A stretch of 37,087 nt of DNA from a virus: positions 1 to 37,087 of the IMG/VR virus record IMGVR_UViG_3300024185_000568; one strand, 5' to 3'. Below the pieces are notes generated by a model that saw only the letters and a program-made list of their open reading frames with translations, was not told the origin of the DNA and ran no database searches. Made by a program: the position numbers and the translations under genes. Of this stretch, positions 23,513 through 31,165 are shown in pieces (position 1 is the first letter of the stretch; every line of letters starts with the position of its first letter).

Positions 23513-26221
23513 ATGAGAAAACTATTATTAGTTGGATTGATGCTCTTAATGAGTATCACTACTTTTGCACAAATTAGTGGAAAAGTAATTGACAGCGAAA
23601 CAAATGACCCTCTACCAGGAGCAACCATCATCGTTCAAGGAACGGCAGATGGAACTGTAACTGGATTTGATGGAACATTTAGTATCGATGTTGAAGAAGG
23701 AACAATTCTTATTGTTTCTTACTTGGGTTATGAAACTGCTGAAATTTCAGCTGGTATTGATTCGGATATTATAGGATTATATCCTGATTTGAATCAACTA
23801 GGTGAAGTAGTAGTAACTTCTGGTGTAATTGATATTGCAAAGGTAAGAACAACTCCGGTTGCTGTATCTACAATTTCACCTGCAGAAATTGCTTTAAAAG
23901 TAGGTAACCAAGAGTTTCCTGAAATCATGAACAAAACTCCAGGAGTTTACGCTACCAAACAAGGTGGTGGTTATGGTGATTCAAGAATCTCTTTAAGAGG
24001 ATTCGACCAAAGAAACACATCATTCCTTATCAATGGGCAACCAGTAAATGATATGGAAAATGGATGGGTATATTGGTCTAACTGGCAAGGTTTAACAGAT
24101 GTTGCGAGTGGAATCCAATTACAAAGAGGCCTTGGTGCTTCAAGATTAGCAGTACCATCAGTAGGTGGTACTGTTTCTATTTTTACAAAGGCTGCAGAAG
24201 CTAAAAAGGGCTCATCTATACAACAATCAGTTGGTAACGATGGATACTTTAAAACTACTGCAGCAGTATCAACAGGATTAAATGATAATGGGTGGGCTAC
24301 ATCTGTGTTACTTTCTAAGTGGCAAGGTGATGGTTATATCTATAACACAAAAGGAGAGGGTTACACTTACTTCTTTGCGTTAGGATATGCACCTGAAGAT
24401 TCAGACCATTCTGTTAACTTTTCTTTCTTAGGTGCTGGACAATGGCATCATCAAAGAGATGTATGGGTTTCTATTAGAGATTACCAAAACTTTGGTAGCG
24501 AAGGAATCGATAGAAGATGGAATTCCAATGGTGGTGTTTTAAATGGTGAAGAATTCTCAATGAGAAGAAACTTCTATAACAAACCATTAGCAACATTAAA
24601 TTGGGATTGGGAAATCAACGATAACCTTAAACTAGCTACATCATTATATGGTTCAGCTGGTAGAGGTGGTGGAACAGGACCAAGAGGTAGAAATTACTAC
24701 AACTCGGAAACTGATATCTTACCTTTCAGAAAAGACCTTACAGAACACTACTTAGAAAATGGTAGAGGTTCAAGAACTCCTGAAGGATTTATTGATTTTG
24801 ATGCAGTTGTTGCATTTAACCAATCAAACACAGACCCATATAGTGGTGATTTACCATTTGCTGGTCAGTTAATTGGTTCTAATGGATTCCAAGATGATGG
24901 TGTTAATAGAAGTGCACTTGTAAGAAGAGCATCTATGAACTCTCATGACTGGGTTGGAGCAATTTCTAACTTAGAATATGAAAGTGGTGATTGGAAATAC
25001 TCAATAGGAGTAGATTTAAGAAACTACACAGGTTATCATTATAGAACTATAAATAACCTAATGGGATTAGATGGATATTACTCAACGGGTAATAAGAATT
25101 CTGCTGGTCAGATTATCAACACTACAATCGAAGCTTCTCCGTTCAATGATACAGGTATCAGAGGACCGAAGATAGATTATTATAATGTTGGTAAAGTTGG
25201 ATGGCAAGGATTAAATGGTTTAGTTGAATATAACAACGAAACTATTTCAGCTGTATTACAAGTAGGTGGTTCTAATCAATCTTTCCAAAGAATTGATTAC
25301 TTTGACCAACCAGGTAATCCAGAATCAGATACTAAGAATGTAGATGGTGGATACATCAAAGGTGGTGCAAACTACAATATTGATGAGAAACAAAACGTAT
25401 TCTTTAATGCTGGTGTGATTTCAAGACAACCACAATTCGGTGCTGTATTCCCTAACTATGGAAATGCAATCAACGAAGATTTACAAAACGAAGAAATTAA
25501 ATCATTCGAATTAGGATATGGTTTCATTGGTAGTAACTTTAAAGTTAATGTTAATGCATATTCAACAGTATGGGGTAATAGATTCGTTCAAAGAAGTTTA
25601 TCTAACCAACAAGGTGTAGATGGTTCAGCTCAATTTAAAGATATCGATGTATCACACAAAGGTATTGAAATTGAAACTTCTTATAACCCAACAGATAAGT
25701 TGAGATTAAAAGGTATGTTATCAATCGGTGATTGGAAATATACTAAAGATTTCGATGCAGAATTATTTGATGATAATCAACAATCAATCGGTACAGGTAC
25801 ATTATACCTAAAAGATGCTAAGGTAGGAGATGCTGCTCAGTTCACATCTTACTTCGAAGCAGATTACCAAGTATTCGATAAACTAAGAGTTGATTTAGGA
25901 TATAGATTTGTTGATGGATTATATGCTGATTATTCAATTACAGATTCAGAATTTACTCAACCTGGTAACAAGGGAGCTTTAAAATTACCATCTTATGGAT
26001 TGGCTGATTTAGGTGCAACTTACAGATTTGATTTATTCGGAAATAGTAGTTCGTTTAGAGTTAATGTAAATAACTTGTTTGATACTTACTACATAGCAGA
26101 ATCTAATACTAATATTCATGCTGGAGATGCTTCAGAAACATGGAATGGTGTAGATACAAGAAACTCAGTATGGTTCGGATTCGGACGTACTTTCAATGCT
26201 TCTCTAAAAGTAAGATTCTAA
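23513..26221 (+). CDS. TonB-dependent outer membrane receptor with carboxypeptidase-like N-terminal domain, 902 aa
   Basis: A signal peptide, MRKLLLVGLMLLMSITTFAQ, ends in the FAQ form typical of Bacteroidota. Residues 21-80 form a carboxypeptidase-regulatory-like beta sandwich (ISGKVIDSETNDPLPGATI, then FDGTFSIDV and LIVSYLGYE). LGEVVVTSG (97-105) is a TonB-box-like segment. A plug follows at about 110-225 (ISLRGFDQRNTSFLINGQP, LQRGLGASRLAVPSVGG). The rest is barrel strands ending FNASLKVRF, with the terminal Phe used for outer membrane assembly. Length and parts look complete, so it should be functional. There is no SusD partner. It lies between replication genes and ends in its own strong terminator, like a cargo (moron) gene. 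Ligand unknown. Such receptors import siderophores, vitamins or glycans, and many are phage receptors. Confidence 0.93.
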   Translation: MRKLLLVGLMLLMSITTFAQISGKVIDSETNDPLPGATIIVQGTADGTVTGFDGTFSIDVEEGTILIVSYLGYETAEISAGIDSDIIGLYPDLNQLGEVVVTSGVIDIAKVRTTPVAVSTISPAEIALKVGNQEFPEIMNKTPGVYATKQGGGYGDSRISLRGFDQRNTSFLINGQPVNDMENGWVYWSNWQGLTDVASGIQLQRGLGASRLAVPSVGGTVSIFTKAAEAKKGSSIQQSVGNDGYFKTTAAVSTGLNDNGWATSVLLSKWQGDGYIYNTKGEGYTYFFALGYAPEDSDHSVNFSFLGAGQWHHQRDVWVSIRDYQNFGSEGIDRRWNSNGGVLNGEEFSMRRNFYNKPLATLNWDWEINDNLKLATSLYGSAGRGGGTGPRGRNYYNSETDILPFRKDLTEHYLENGRGSRTPEGFIDFDAVVAFNQSNTDPYSGDLPFAGQLIGSNGFQDDGVNRSALVRRASMNSHDWVGAISNLEYESGDWKYSIGVDLRNYTGYHYRTINNLMGLDGYYSTGNKNSAGQIINTTIEASPFNDTGIRGPKIDYYNVGKVGWQGLNGLVEYNNETISAVLQVGGSNQSFQRIDYFDQPGNPESDTKNVDGGYIKGGANYNIDEKQNVFFNAGVISRQPQFGAVFPNYGNAINEDLQNEEIKSFELGYGFIGSNFKVNVNAYSTVWGNRFVQRSLSNQQGVDGSAQFKDIDVSHKGIEIETSYNPTDKLRLKGMLSIGDWKYTKDFDAELFDDNQQSIGTGTLYLKDAKVGDAAQFTSYFEADYQVFDKLRVDLGYRFVDGLYADYSITDSEFTQPGNKGALKLPSYGLADLGATYRFDLFGNSSSFRVNVNNLFDTYYIAESNTNIHAGDASETWNGVDTRNSVWFGFGRTFNASLKVRF

Positions 26222-26233
26222 AACTTATAAAAT

Positions 26234-26260
26234 AAGGGGGATTAATTTCCCCCTTTTTTA
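26234..26260 (+). terminator. Strong rho-independent terminator after the receptor gene
   Basis: AAGGGGG (26234-26240), the loop ATTAATTT and CCCCCTT (26249-26255) form a 7-bp GC-rich stem that runs into T6 (26254-26259). It starts 13 bases after the stop. It is the clearest intrinsic terminator in the window. Confidence 0.92.
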
Positions 26261-26288
26261 TTATCACAAGTTTCATAAAAATTAAAAA

Positions 26289-26834
26289 ATGAGTAAATTA
26301 ATAAACCTCTTCGGTGGACCTGGTATTGGGAAATCCTCAATAGCAAATGGTATCACTTACAAACTCAAAAAGAAACATATAAGTTGTAACAATCCTTATG
26401 AATTCCCAAAGAAATTAGCTTGGGACCAAAACATACCAGCAATATCAGACCAACTTTATGTATTTGCAAACCAACATAGAGGAATAGCAGAATGTTATGG
26501 TAAAGTAGATTATATAGTGATTGATTCACCAATTATGTTTTCTACAATTTATCATAGATATTATACAAAAGGATATCCTGCTGAATTTTATGGAGAACCT
26601 TTCCATAATTTAGTTATTGATTTACATAGAAAATATGATAGTATCAATATCTTATTAGAACGAGGTGAAACAATACACAATGATGATGAACGATTCCAAG
26701 ATTATCAGCAATCACTAGAAATTGATAAATTGTGTAAAAAAATATTAGAAGAAAACAAAATTCCTTACCATACAATTAAGGTTGATGGTAAAACAGTAAA
26801 AAAAGTTATGAAATTATTAGGAAATACCAAATAA
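26289..26834 (+). CDS. P-loop nucleotide kinase-like protein, 181 aa
   Basis: Walker A GGPGIGKS lies at 9-16, directly after the first strand (MSKLINLF). A DYIVIDSP segment is the Walker B strand and SINILLERGE a third core strand. This layout fits small AAA/adenylate-kinase-like phage proteins, often annotated as deoxynucleotide or thymidylate kinases. RGETIHNDDERFQDYQQS could form the lid with arginines. It follows the receptor terminator, with no strong promoter between 26261 and 26288. The promoter for the next gene lies inside its last codons. The substrate is unknown. A role in (modified) nucleotide phosphorylation would suit its neighbours, but this is inference. Confidence 0.7.
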   Translation: MSKLINLFGGPGIGKSSIANGITYKLKKKHISCNNPYEFPKKLAWDQNIPAISDQLYVFANQHRGIAECYGKVDYIVIDSPIMFSTIYHRYYTKGYPAEFYGEPFHNLVIDLHRKYDSINILLERGETIHNDDERFQDYQQSLEIDKLCKKILEENKIPYHTIKVDGKTVKKVMKLLGNTK

Positions 26835-26848
26835 ATTTCGTATATTTG
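26817..26848 (+). promoter_or_regulatory. Bacteroidota-type promoter for the clamp loader operon
   Basis: TATATTTG (26841-26848) is a perfect -7 box. The -33 position, 20 bases upstream, reads TTAG instead of TTTG and lies in the kinase coding sequence. The block from 26820 onward is identical to the promoter at 13516. Confidence 0.75.
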
Positions 26849-26861
26849 TATAACAAATAAA
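26820..26861 (+). repeat. 42-base exact repeat of promoter sequence, copy 2
   Basis: This is identical to 13516-13557. It overlaps the last 15 bases of the kinase gene, where it codes for the C-terminal GNTK residues and stop. One copy was therefore probably created by recombination. Confidence 0.85.
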
Positions 26862-26871
26862 AATAGATAAA

Positions 26872-27087
26872 ATGGCAAACTTACAAGAAATCGCAAAAAA
26901 GTTTAGAATCTCAGATAATTTTCTAAATTCAAAAGAAGATGGGTTACTAATAGTAGCATCATCATTACAAGACATTATAGGAGAAATGAACTCTGGTCAA
27001 ATAGACAGAAACAAGAAAGAATCTCTAATAGAAAAATTAGAAAGATTAACATCATTTTGTAAAGAAGTAAAAAACTCTACATTCTAA
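26872..27087 (+). CDS. Hypothetical protein, 71 aa
   Basis: I do not recognise this protein. It is helical (ANLQEIAKKFRISDNFL, LIVASSLQDIIGEMNSG, KESLIEKLERLTSFCKEV) and of mixed charge. It is the first gene behind the promoter at 26841 and precedes the clamp loader gene by one base. This suggests a small replication-linked protein, but no motif supports a function. Confidence 0.65.
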   Translation: MANLQEIAKKFRISDNFLNSKEDGLLIVASSLQDIIGEMNSGQIDRNKKESLIEKLERLTSFCKEVKNSTF

Positions 27088-27088
27088 A

Positions 27089-28039
27089 ATGGCATTTTTC
27101 GAGGATAATAACACAACTAAGAAGGTAAACAACTCTCTATGGGTAGAGAAGTATAGACCGTCTAAACTAACAGAATACGTTGGTAATGAACATTTAAAGG
27201 ATAAGGTAAAGGATTATCTTGAAAGTGGAGAAATCCCTCATCTTTTATTCTTCGGTAAAGCTGGAACAGGTAAAACAACTCTAGCTAAGTTAATTGTAAA
27301 TTCAATTGATTGTGACCATATCATTATAAATGCATCTGATGAAAACAATGTAGATACAGTTCGTAATAAAGTAAAGGGATTTGCTTCAACTGTTGGTTTC
27401 AAAGATATGAAAATAATCATACTTGATGAGTTTGATTATATGACACCAAACGCACAGGCAATCCTAAGAAACTTAATGGAAACGTTTTCAAGACATTGTA
27501 GATTTATCCTAACTTGTAATTATGTTGAGAAAGTAATCTCACCAATTAGAAGTAGAACACAAGAGTTTCAGATTGTACCTCCAACTAAAAAAGATGTTGC
27601 AATCCAAATCTCACAGATTTTAGGTAAAGAAGTTGTAAGTTTTCAACCAAAAGACCTTGTACCTATCATTGATAGTTCATATCCTGATATTAGAAAGATT
27701 ATTAATACTTGTCAGTTAAATTCATCTAAAGGACAGCTAAAACTTGATACAACCTCTGTAATTGATTCTGATTTAAAATCAAAGGTAGTTGAGATTATTA
27801 AGGGAAATGATTCCAAACCTAACAAGTGGAAAAATATTAGACAAGCAGTTGCTGATTCTCGTACACAAGATTTCACAGAACTTTATACATTCTTATATGA
27901 AAAGGTAGATGAGTATGGTGGTTCAAATACATCTAATATAATATTAATCTTATCAGAATCACAACACAAAGATGCATTAGTAGTAGATAAAGAAATTACT
28001 TTTATGTCTTGTATAATTCAAATAATAGGAATACTGTAA
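27089..28039 (+). CDS. Clamp loader large subunit (T4 gp44/RFC-like AAA+ ATPase)
   Basis: The protein opens the clamp and loads it on primed DNA. It begins with the RFC-family text SLWVEKYRPSKLTEYVGN. Walker A GKAGTGKT is at 56-63 and Walker B IIILDEF at 109-115. Sensor 1 FILTCN is near 139-144, and the SRC-like PIRSRTQEF (152-160) carries the arginine finger. Sensor 2 and the collar domain follow (SYPDIRKIINTCQLNS). Its 316 aa equal the T4 gp44 length (319). It belongs to one transcription unit with a small unknown, a zinc-ribbon protein and gp62. All ATPase motifs are intact. Confidence 0.93.
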   Translation: MAFFEDNNTTKKVNNSLWVEKYRPSKLTEYVGNEHLKDKVKDYLESGEIPHLLFFGKAGTGKTTLAKLIVNSIDCDHIIINASDENNVDTVRNKVKGFASTVGFKDMKIIILDEFDYMTPNAQAILRNLMETFSRHCRFILTCNYVEKVISPIRSRTQEFQIVPPTKKDVAIQISQILGKEVVSFQPKDLVPIIDSSYPDIRKIINTCQLNSSKGQLKLDTTSVIDSDLKSKVVEIIKGNDSKPNKWKNIRQAVADSRTQDFTELYTFLYEKVDEYGGSNTSNIILILSESQHKDALVVDKEITFMSCIIQIIGIL

Positions 28040-28050
28040 CTATATAAATT

Positions 28051-28269
28051 ATGAAGTACGACCATGATAATCCACTTACTGAAGAAGCATTAGAAATATT
28101 AGGAAAAGAAGATTTCGATTCTTTTCTTGAATATCTTGATGGAATGTCAGAGTATAAGAAAAGAAAAAAAAATCCAAGAGTACAAGAACATAAAGAAAAA
28201 AAACGAGAAGTTCTTAGAAAAACTGGTATAACAAAAATTAAAACAAATCGTGACCAATGGTTCGATTAA
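28051..28269 (+). CDS. Hypothetical charged protein, 72 aa
   Basis: I do not recognise this protein. The first 30 residues are acidic (NPLTEEALEILGKEDFDSFL). The rest is very Lys/Arg-rich (YKKRKKNPRVQEHKEKKREV) and could bind nucleic acid. It lies 11 bases after the clamp loader gene. The sharp charge split could suit a linker or adaptor, but this is a guess. Confidence 0.65.
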   Translation: MKYDHDNPLTEEALEILGKEDFDSFLEYLDGMSEYKKRKKNPRVQEHKEKKREVLRKTGITKIKTNRDQWFD

Positions 28270-28280
28270 ATAAATAAATT

Positions 28281-28547
28281 ATGGCAAAAATAGTAGGAAT
28301 GAATGGTGGTAATCAACCACATCAACAACCAAAAGTAGACTTAAAACAAGCTAAAGAAATGGTTTGTACAAGTGGTGAATGTGATGGAAGTGTATTCATA
28401 CAAGGAACTAAATTTCTGAAGTTATCAAAGATAGCAACAGGACAACCTAAAGATGCAATCATACCAGTAGAATTATATCTATGTGGGGATTGTGGTGAAA
28501 TAAACTCAGATTTATTACCTGATGAGTTAAAACCAATTATATCATAA
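28281..28547 (+). CDS. Small zinc-ribbon-like protein, 88 aa
   Basis: Two cysteine pairs, C-x4-C (Cys29, Cys34) and C-x2-C (Cys68, Cys71), are set 33 residues apart, as in zinc ribbons. The beta-rich middle (SVFIQGTKFLKLSK, IIPVELYLCGDCG) supports this. The N-terminus is Gln/His/Asn-rich and probably flexible. It sits between the two clamp loader subunit genes, one base before gp62. The placement suggests a replication accessory factor. The metal site is read from sequence; the function is unknown. Confidence 0.65.
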   Translation: MAKIVGMNGGNQPHQQPKVDLKQAKEMVCTSGECDGSVFIQGTKFLKLSKIATGQPKDAIIPVELYLCGDCGEINSDLLPDELKPIIS

Positions 28548-28548
28548 A

Positions 28549-28998
28549 ATGGCTAAATCTTTATTTGACCACATAAAGGCAGTAACACAATTTCAAGACC
28601 CAAAGTATTGGGATAAACTTGAAGATAGTGATAAGAAAACTTGGAGTAACTATATGGTACATCGTTTTCTTTCTATGAATTCCGATTGGATACAAGTTCT
28701 TTCTGAGATACAACCATATACTCAAACATTAGAACCTAAGCAGTTATATCTTGCCTTAATTGGATTAATTCCAAAAGGTAGGTATTATTTAAAATATACT
28801 AAAGGAAAGCGAGAAACTAAATATGAAAGTTTTTTATTAGAACTGATTATTCAAGATTTTCAATGTTCTTCATTAGAAGCGTTTGATTATTGTGAAATCC
28901 TTTATTCAACAAAAGAAGGTAGAGAAAATATCAAATATATGTGTGAGAAATATGGTATTGATAAAAAACAAATTACAAAATTAAAATTAAAGGTATGA
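28549..28998 (+). CDS. Clamp loader small subunit (T4 gp62-like)
   Basis: The 149-residue helical protein fits gp62, the non-ATPase clamp loader subunit. MVHRFLSMNSDWI is a segment often seen in phage gp62 proteins. LYLALIGLIPKGRYYLKYTK parallels the T4 stretch with AAVPRGKRYGKW. It lies near the gp44 gene, which is the usual arrangement in T4-like phages. It is somewhat shorter than T4 gp62 (187 aa). Its stop overlaps the radical SAM gene by four bases (ATGA). The call rests on two short motifs plus context. Confidence 0.75.
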   Translation: MAKSLFDHIKAVTQFQDPKYWDKLEDSDKKTWSNYMVHRFLSMNSDWIQVLSEIQPYTQTLEPKQLYLALIGLIPKGRYYLKYTKGKRETKYESFLLELIIQDFQCSSLEAFDYCEILYSTKEGRENIKYMCEKYGIDKKQITKLKLKV

Positions 28999-30242
28999 GT
29001 TCAACCTATTGTAAGTTACCTTTTTTACATTTATACTCTCAACCAGATGGTGAATTAAAACCTTGTTGTATTGCAGGAGGTTTTGAAGAATCAGTTAATC
29101 TGAAAAAAATGAGTATAGAATCTGCTTTTAACTCATCTCAAATGAAAGAGTTAAGAAAAGATATGATAAATGGTAAACGAAACAAAGTTTGTGATGTATG
29201 TTATAAAAGAGAAGATAGTACAGGTCATTCCCCAAGAATAGATTTTAATAATAATCCACTTTGGATACAACCAAAATTAGAAGAAGATTATTCAGTTCCT
29301 TCCGATTTTCAACACATTGATATTAGATTTTCTAATTTATGTAATTTTAAATGTAGAATGTGTAATCATGATTTTTCATCTAATTGGTATGATGATTTTA
29401 AAAAATTAAAACCAAATGATGGTATTGAAAAAAAATCAAGAGTACTAAAAGTTACCGAAACCATTGTTGAAGATTTAATCCCTCATTTAAGTAACATTAA
29501 AAGTTTCTACTTTGCAGGTGGAGAACCTCTAATAATGCCAGAACATTATAAGATTTTAAGACATCTATATGATACAATGAAACCGTATCAGATGTTAATT
29601 AATGGGAAACAAAAGAAAGTAAGAAATTTATCAATACATTATAATACTAATTTATCAGTAATAAAATACGATGAACAAAGTTTAATTGATTTGTGGCAAG
29701 GATTTAGTAGAGTTTATTTATCTATATCATGTGATGGTGTTAATGAGGTAGGAGAATATCAGAGAACGGGTTTTAATACTAAAAGGTTTGATGATAATTT
29801 AGAAATAATAAAAAAGTATGCAGAACCAAAAGCTGTTTACAAAGGTGGAGTGGGTTTAATGTATGGGTTTCAATATACAACTACTATAATGAATGTATAT
29901 CATATATTTGATTTTATAGATTATATGTTAGAAAAAAACCACATAACTTCACCAGAACAAATTGATTTCTATTACGCATGGTCTCCACTAGAATTTTCAT
30001 TATCTCAAATATCAGATGAGGAAAAAGAAAAAATCACAACTTTTATAAATAAAAATAAAGAAAAATATACTGAAAAAACTCAAAATGAACTAAATGGAAT
30101 CATAGAATTTATGAGTTCAAATATGGTAGTAAATGATGCAGAGGTATCTGAGTTAATGAGGTATGATTATATAAAAGGAATTGAAGAATTACAAGGTGGT
30201 AACTTTGAAGATATATCTCCTGTAAAAATAACCTCACAATAA
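28995..30242 (+). CDS. Radical SAM enzyme with SPASM/twitch-like cysteines, 415 aa
   Basis: The [4Fe-4S] motif C-x3-C-x2-C is at Cys116, Cys120 and Cys123 (NLCNFKCRMCNHDF). FAGGEPL follows as the SAM-binding GGE motif. Five more cysteines occur before the core (Cys6, Cys24, Cys25, Cys66, Cys69, in CKLPFLHLYSQPDGELKPCC and CDVCYKRE), a SPASM-like auxiliary cluster set unusually at the N-terminus. These enzymes start radical chemistry on peptides, nucleotides or RNA. It overlaps gp62 by four bases, so it is made together with the clamp loader. The substrate is unknown. Base modification or peptide modification are both possible. Confidence 0.8.
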   Translation: MSSTYCKLPFLHLYSQPDGELKPCCIAGGFEESVNLKKMSIESAFNSSQMKELRKDMINGKRNKVCDVCYKREDSTGHSPRIDFNNNPLWIQPKLEEDYSVPSDFQHIDIRFSNLCNFKCRMCNHDFSSNWYDDFKKLKPNDGIEKKSRVLKVTETIVEDLIPHLSNIKSFYFAGGEPLIMPEHYKILRHLYDTMKPYQMLINGKQKKVRNLSIHYNTNLSVIKYDEQSLIDLWQGFSRVYLSISCDGVNEVGEYQRTGFNTKRFDDNLEIIKKYAEPKAVYKGGVGLMYGFQYTTTIMNVYHIFDFIDYMLEKNHITSPEQIDFYYAWSPLEFSLSQISDEEKEKITTFINKNKEKYTEKTQNELNGIIEFMSSNMVVNDAEVSELMRYDYIKGIEELQGGNFEDISPVKITSQ

Positions 30243-30274
30243 TTAGGATTTCTCATTTATTTTTCGTATATTTA
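30243..30274 (+). promoter_or_regulatory. Bacteroidota-type promoter (weak form) for the nuclease gene
   Basis: TATATTTA (30267-30274) follows TTAG (30243-30246) after a 20-base spacer ending TTTTCG. It keeps the conserved TTCG just before the -7 box and the distance to the next ATG (23 bases), but both boxes deviate by one base. Confidence 0.65.
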
Positions 30275-30297
30275 CATAGTAAATAAAACATAAAAGT

Positions 30298-31155
30298 ATG
30301 GCAAGAGTAAGTTATTCACAATATGGTATGTATAGTTCATGCCAACAACAATACAAATTAAATTATATAGATAAGTTGGGTATTAGTAATGCTAATATTC
30401 ATCTTATTTTTGGTTCTGCAATGCACGAAGTAGTACAACATTTCTTAGATGTAATGTATAATGTTACTAAAAAACAGGCATTACAACTAAACTTAGAAGA
30501 GATGTTACATTCCAAACTTGTAGAACATTTCATGAAGTACAAAGATAAGATGGGTGAAGATGACCCATGTACCCAAGCAGAACTTGGTGAGTTCTTTGAA
30601 GATGGTAAGAAAATCTTAAAATACTTCACAAGTAAATTAGATAAGTTATACACTAAAAGTGGATTTGAACTCATAGCAATAGAACAGAGATTGAATGCTG
30701 AGATTAAACCTGGTGTTAACTTCATTGGTTTTATTGATGTACTTTTAAAAGATAAAGTTAAAGATGAATACATTATCATTGATTTAAAAACTGCTACAAG
30801 AGGTTGGAGTAAGTATCAAAAGAATGATAAGGTTAAAACATCACAAATGTTACTATATAAGAAGTTTTATTCTGAAAAGTATAACATACCTCTAAACAAG
30901 ATTAAAGTAGAATATCAGATACTTAAACGAAAGATTGCAGAAGGATTGGATTTTCCTATCCCAAGAATATCTAAGTTCGTTCCTGCAAATGGTACTCCAT
31001 CTATGAATATGGCTTGGAAAAACTTTATGTTCTTTGTTGATTCAGTATTTGGTGAGAATGGTGAGATAATACAAACCGAGTTTCCTACTAATAAAGGTAA
31101 ACCTTGTGATTGGTGTGAGTTCAAACAACGAGGATTGTGTTCTGCATGGACTTAA
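30298..31155 (+). CDS. PD-(D/E)XK nuclease of the Cas4/RecB-like Fe-S type
   Basis: The order of motifs fits this group. Cys15 (SSCQQQYK) is followed by GSAMHEVV with the active-site His, GFIDVLL with the first Asp, and IIDLKTA with the D-x-K pair. KTSQMLLYKKFY carries the Gln motif, and Cys270, Cys273 and Cys281 stand at the C-terminus. Four cysteines at these places usually hold a 4Fe-4S cluster. Such nucleases digest DNA ends with set polarity, and similar genes occur in T4-like cyanophages and pelagiphages. At 285 aa it is normal. It has its own promoter. A role in recombination or host DNA degradation is inferred. Confidence 0.85.
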   Translation: MARVSYSQYGMYSSCQQQYKLNYIDKLGISNANIHLIFGSAMHEVVQHFLDVMYNVTKKQALQLNLEEMLHSKLVEHFMKYKDKMGEDDPCTQAELGEFFEDGKKILKYFTSKLDKLYTKSGFELIAIEQRLNAEIKPGVNFIGFIDVLLKDKVKDEYIIIDLKTATRGWSKYQKNDKVKTSQMLLYKKFYSEKYNIPLNKIKVEYQILKRKIAEGLDFPIPRISKFVPANGTPSMNMAWKNFMFFVDSVFGENGEIIQTEFPTNKGKPCDWCEFKQRGLCSAWT

Positions 31156-31165
31156 AATAAAATAG

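Noticed and set aside
23513-26221. Receptor gene as an assembly artefact from host DNA
   Set aside because: Spacing, strand, AT-rich codon use and start context are continuous with the phage genes on both sides, and no host genes flank it. Read coverage would still be needed to exclude it fully.
30298-31155. CRISPR-Cas Cas4
   Set aside because: No repeat-spacer array or other Cas gene is present. Similar Fe-S nucleases are common in T4-like phages without CRISPR.
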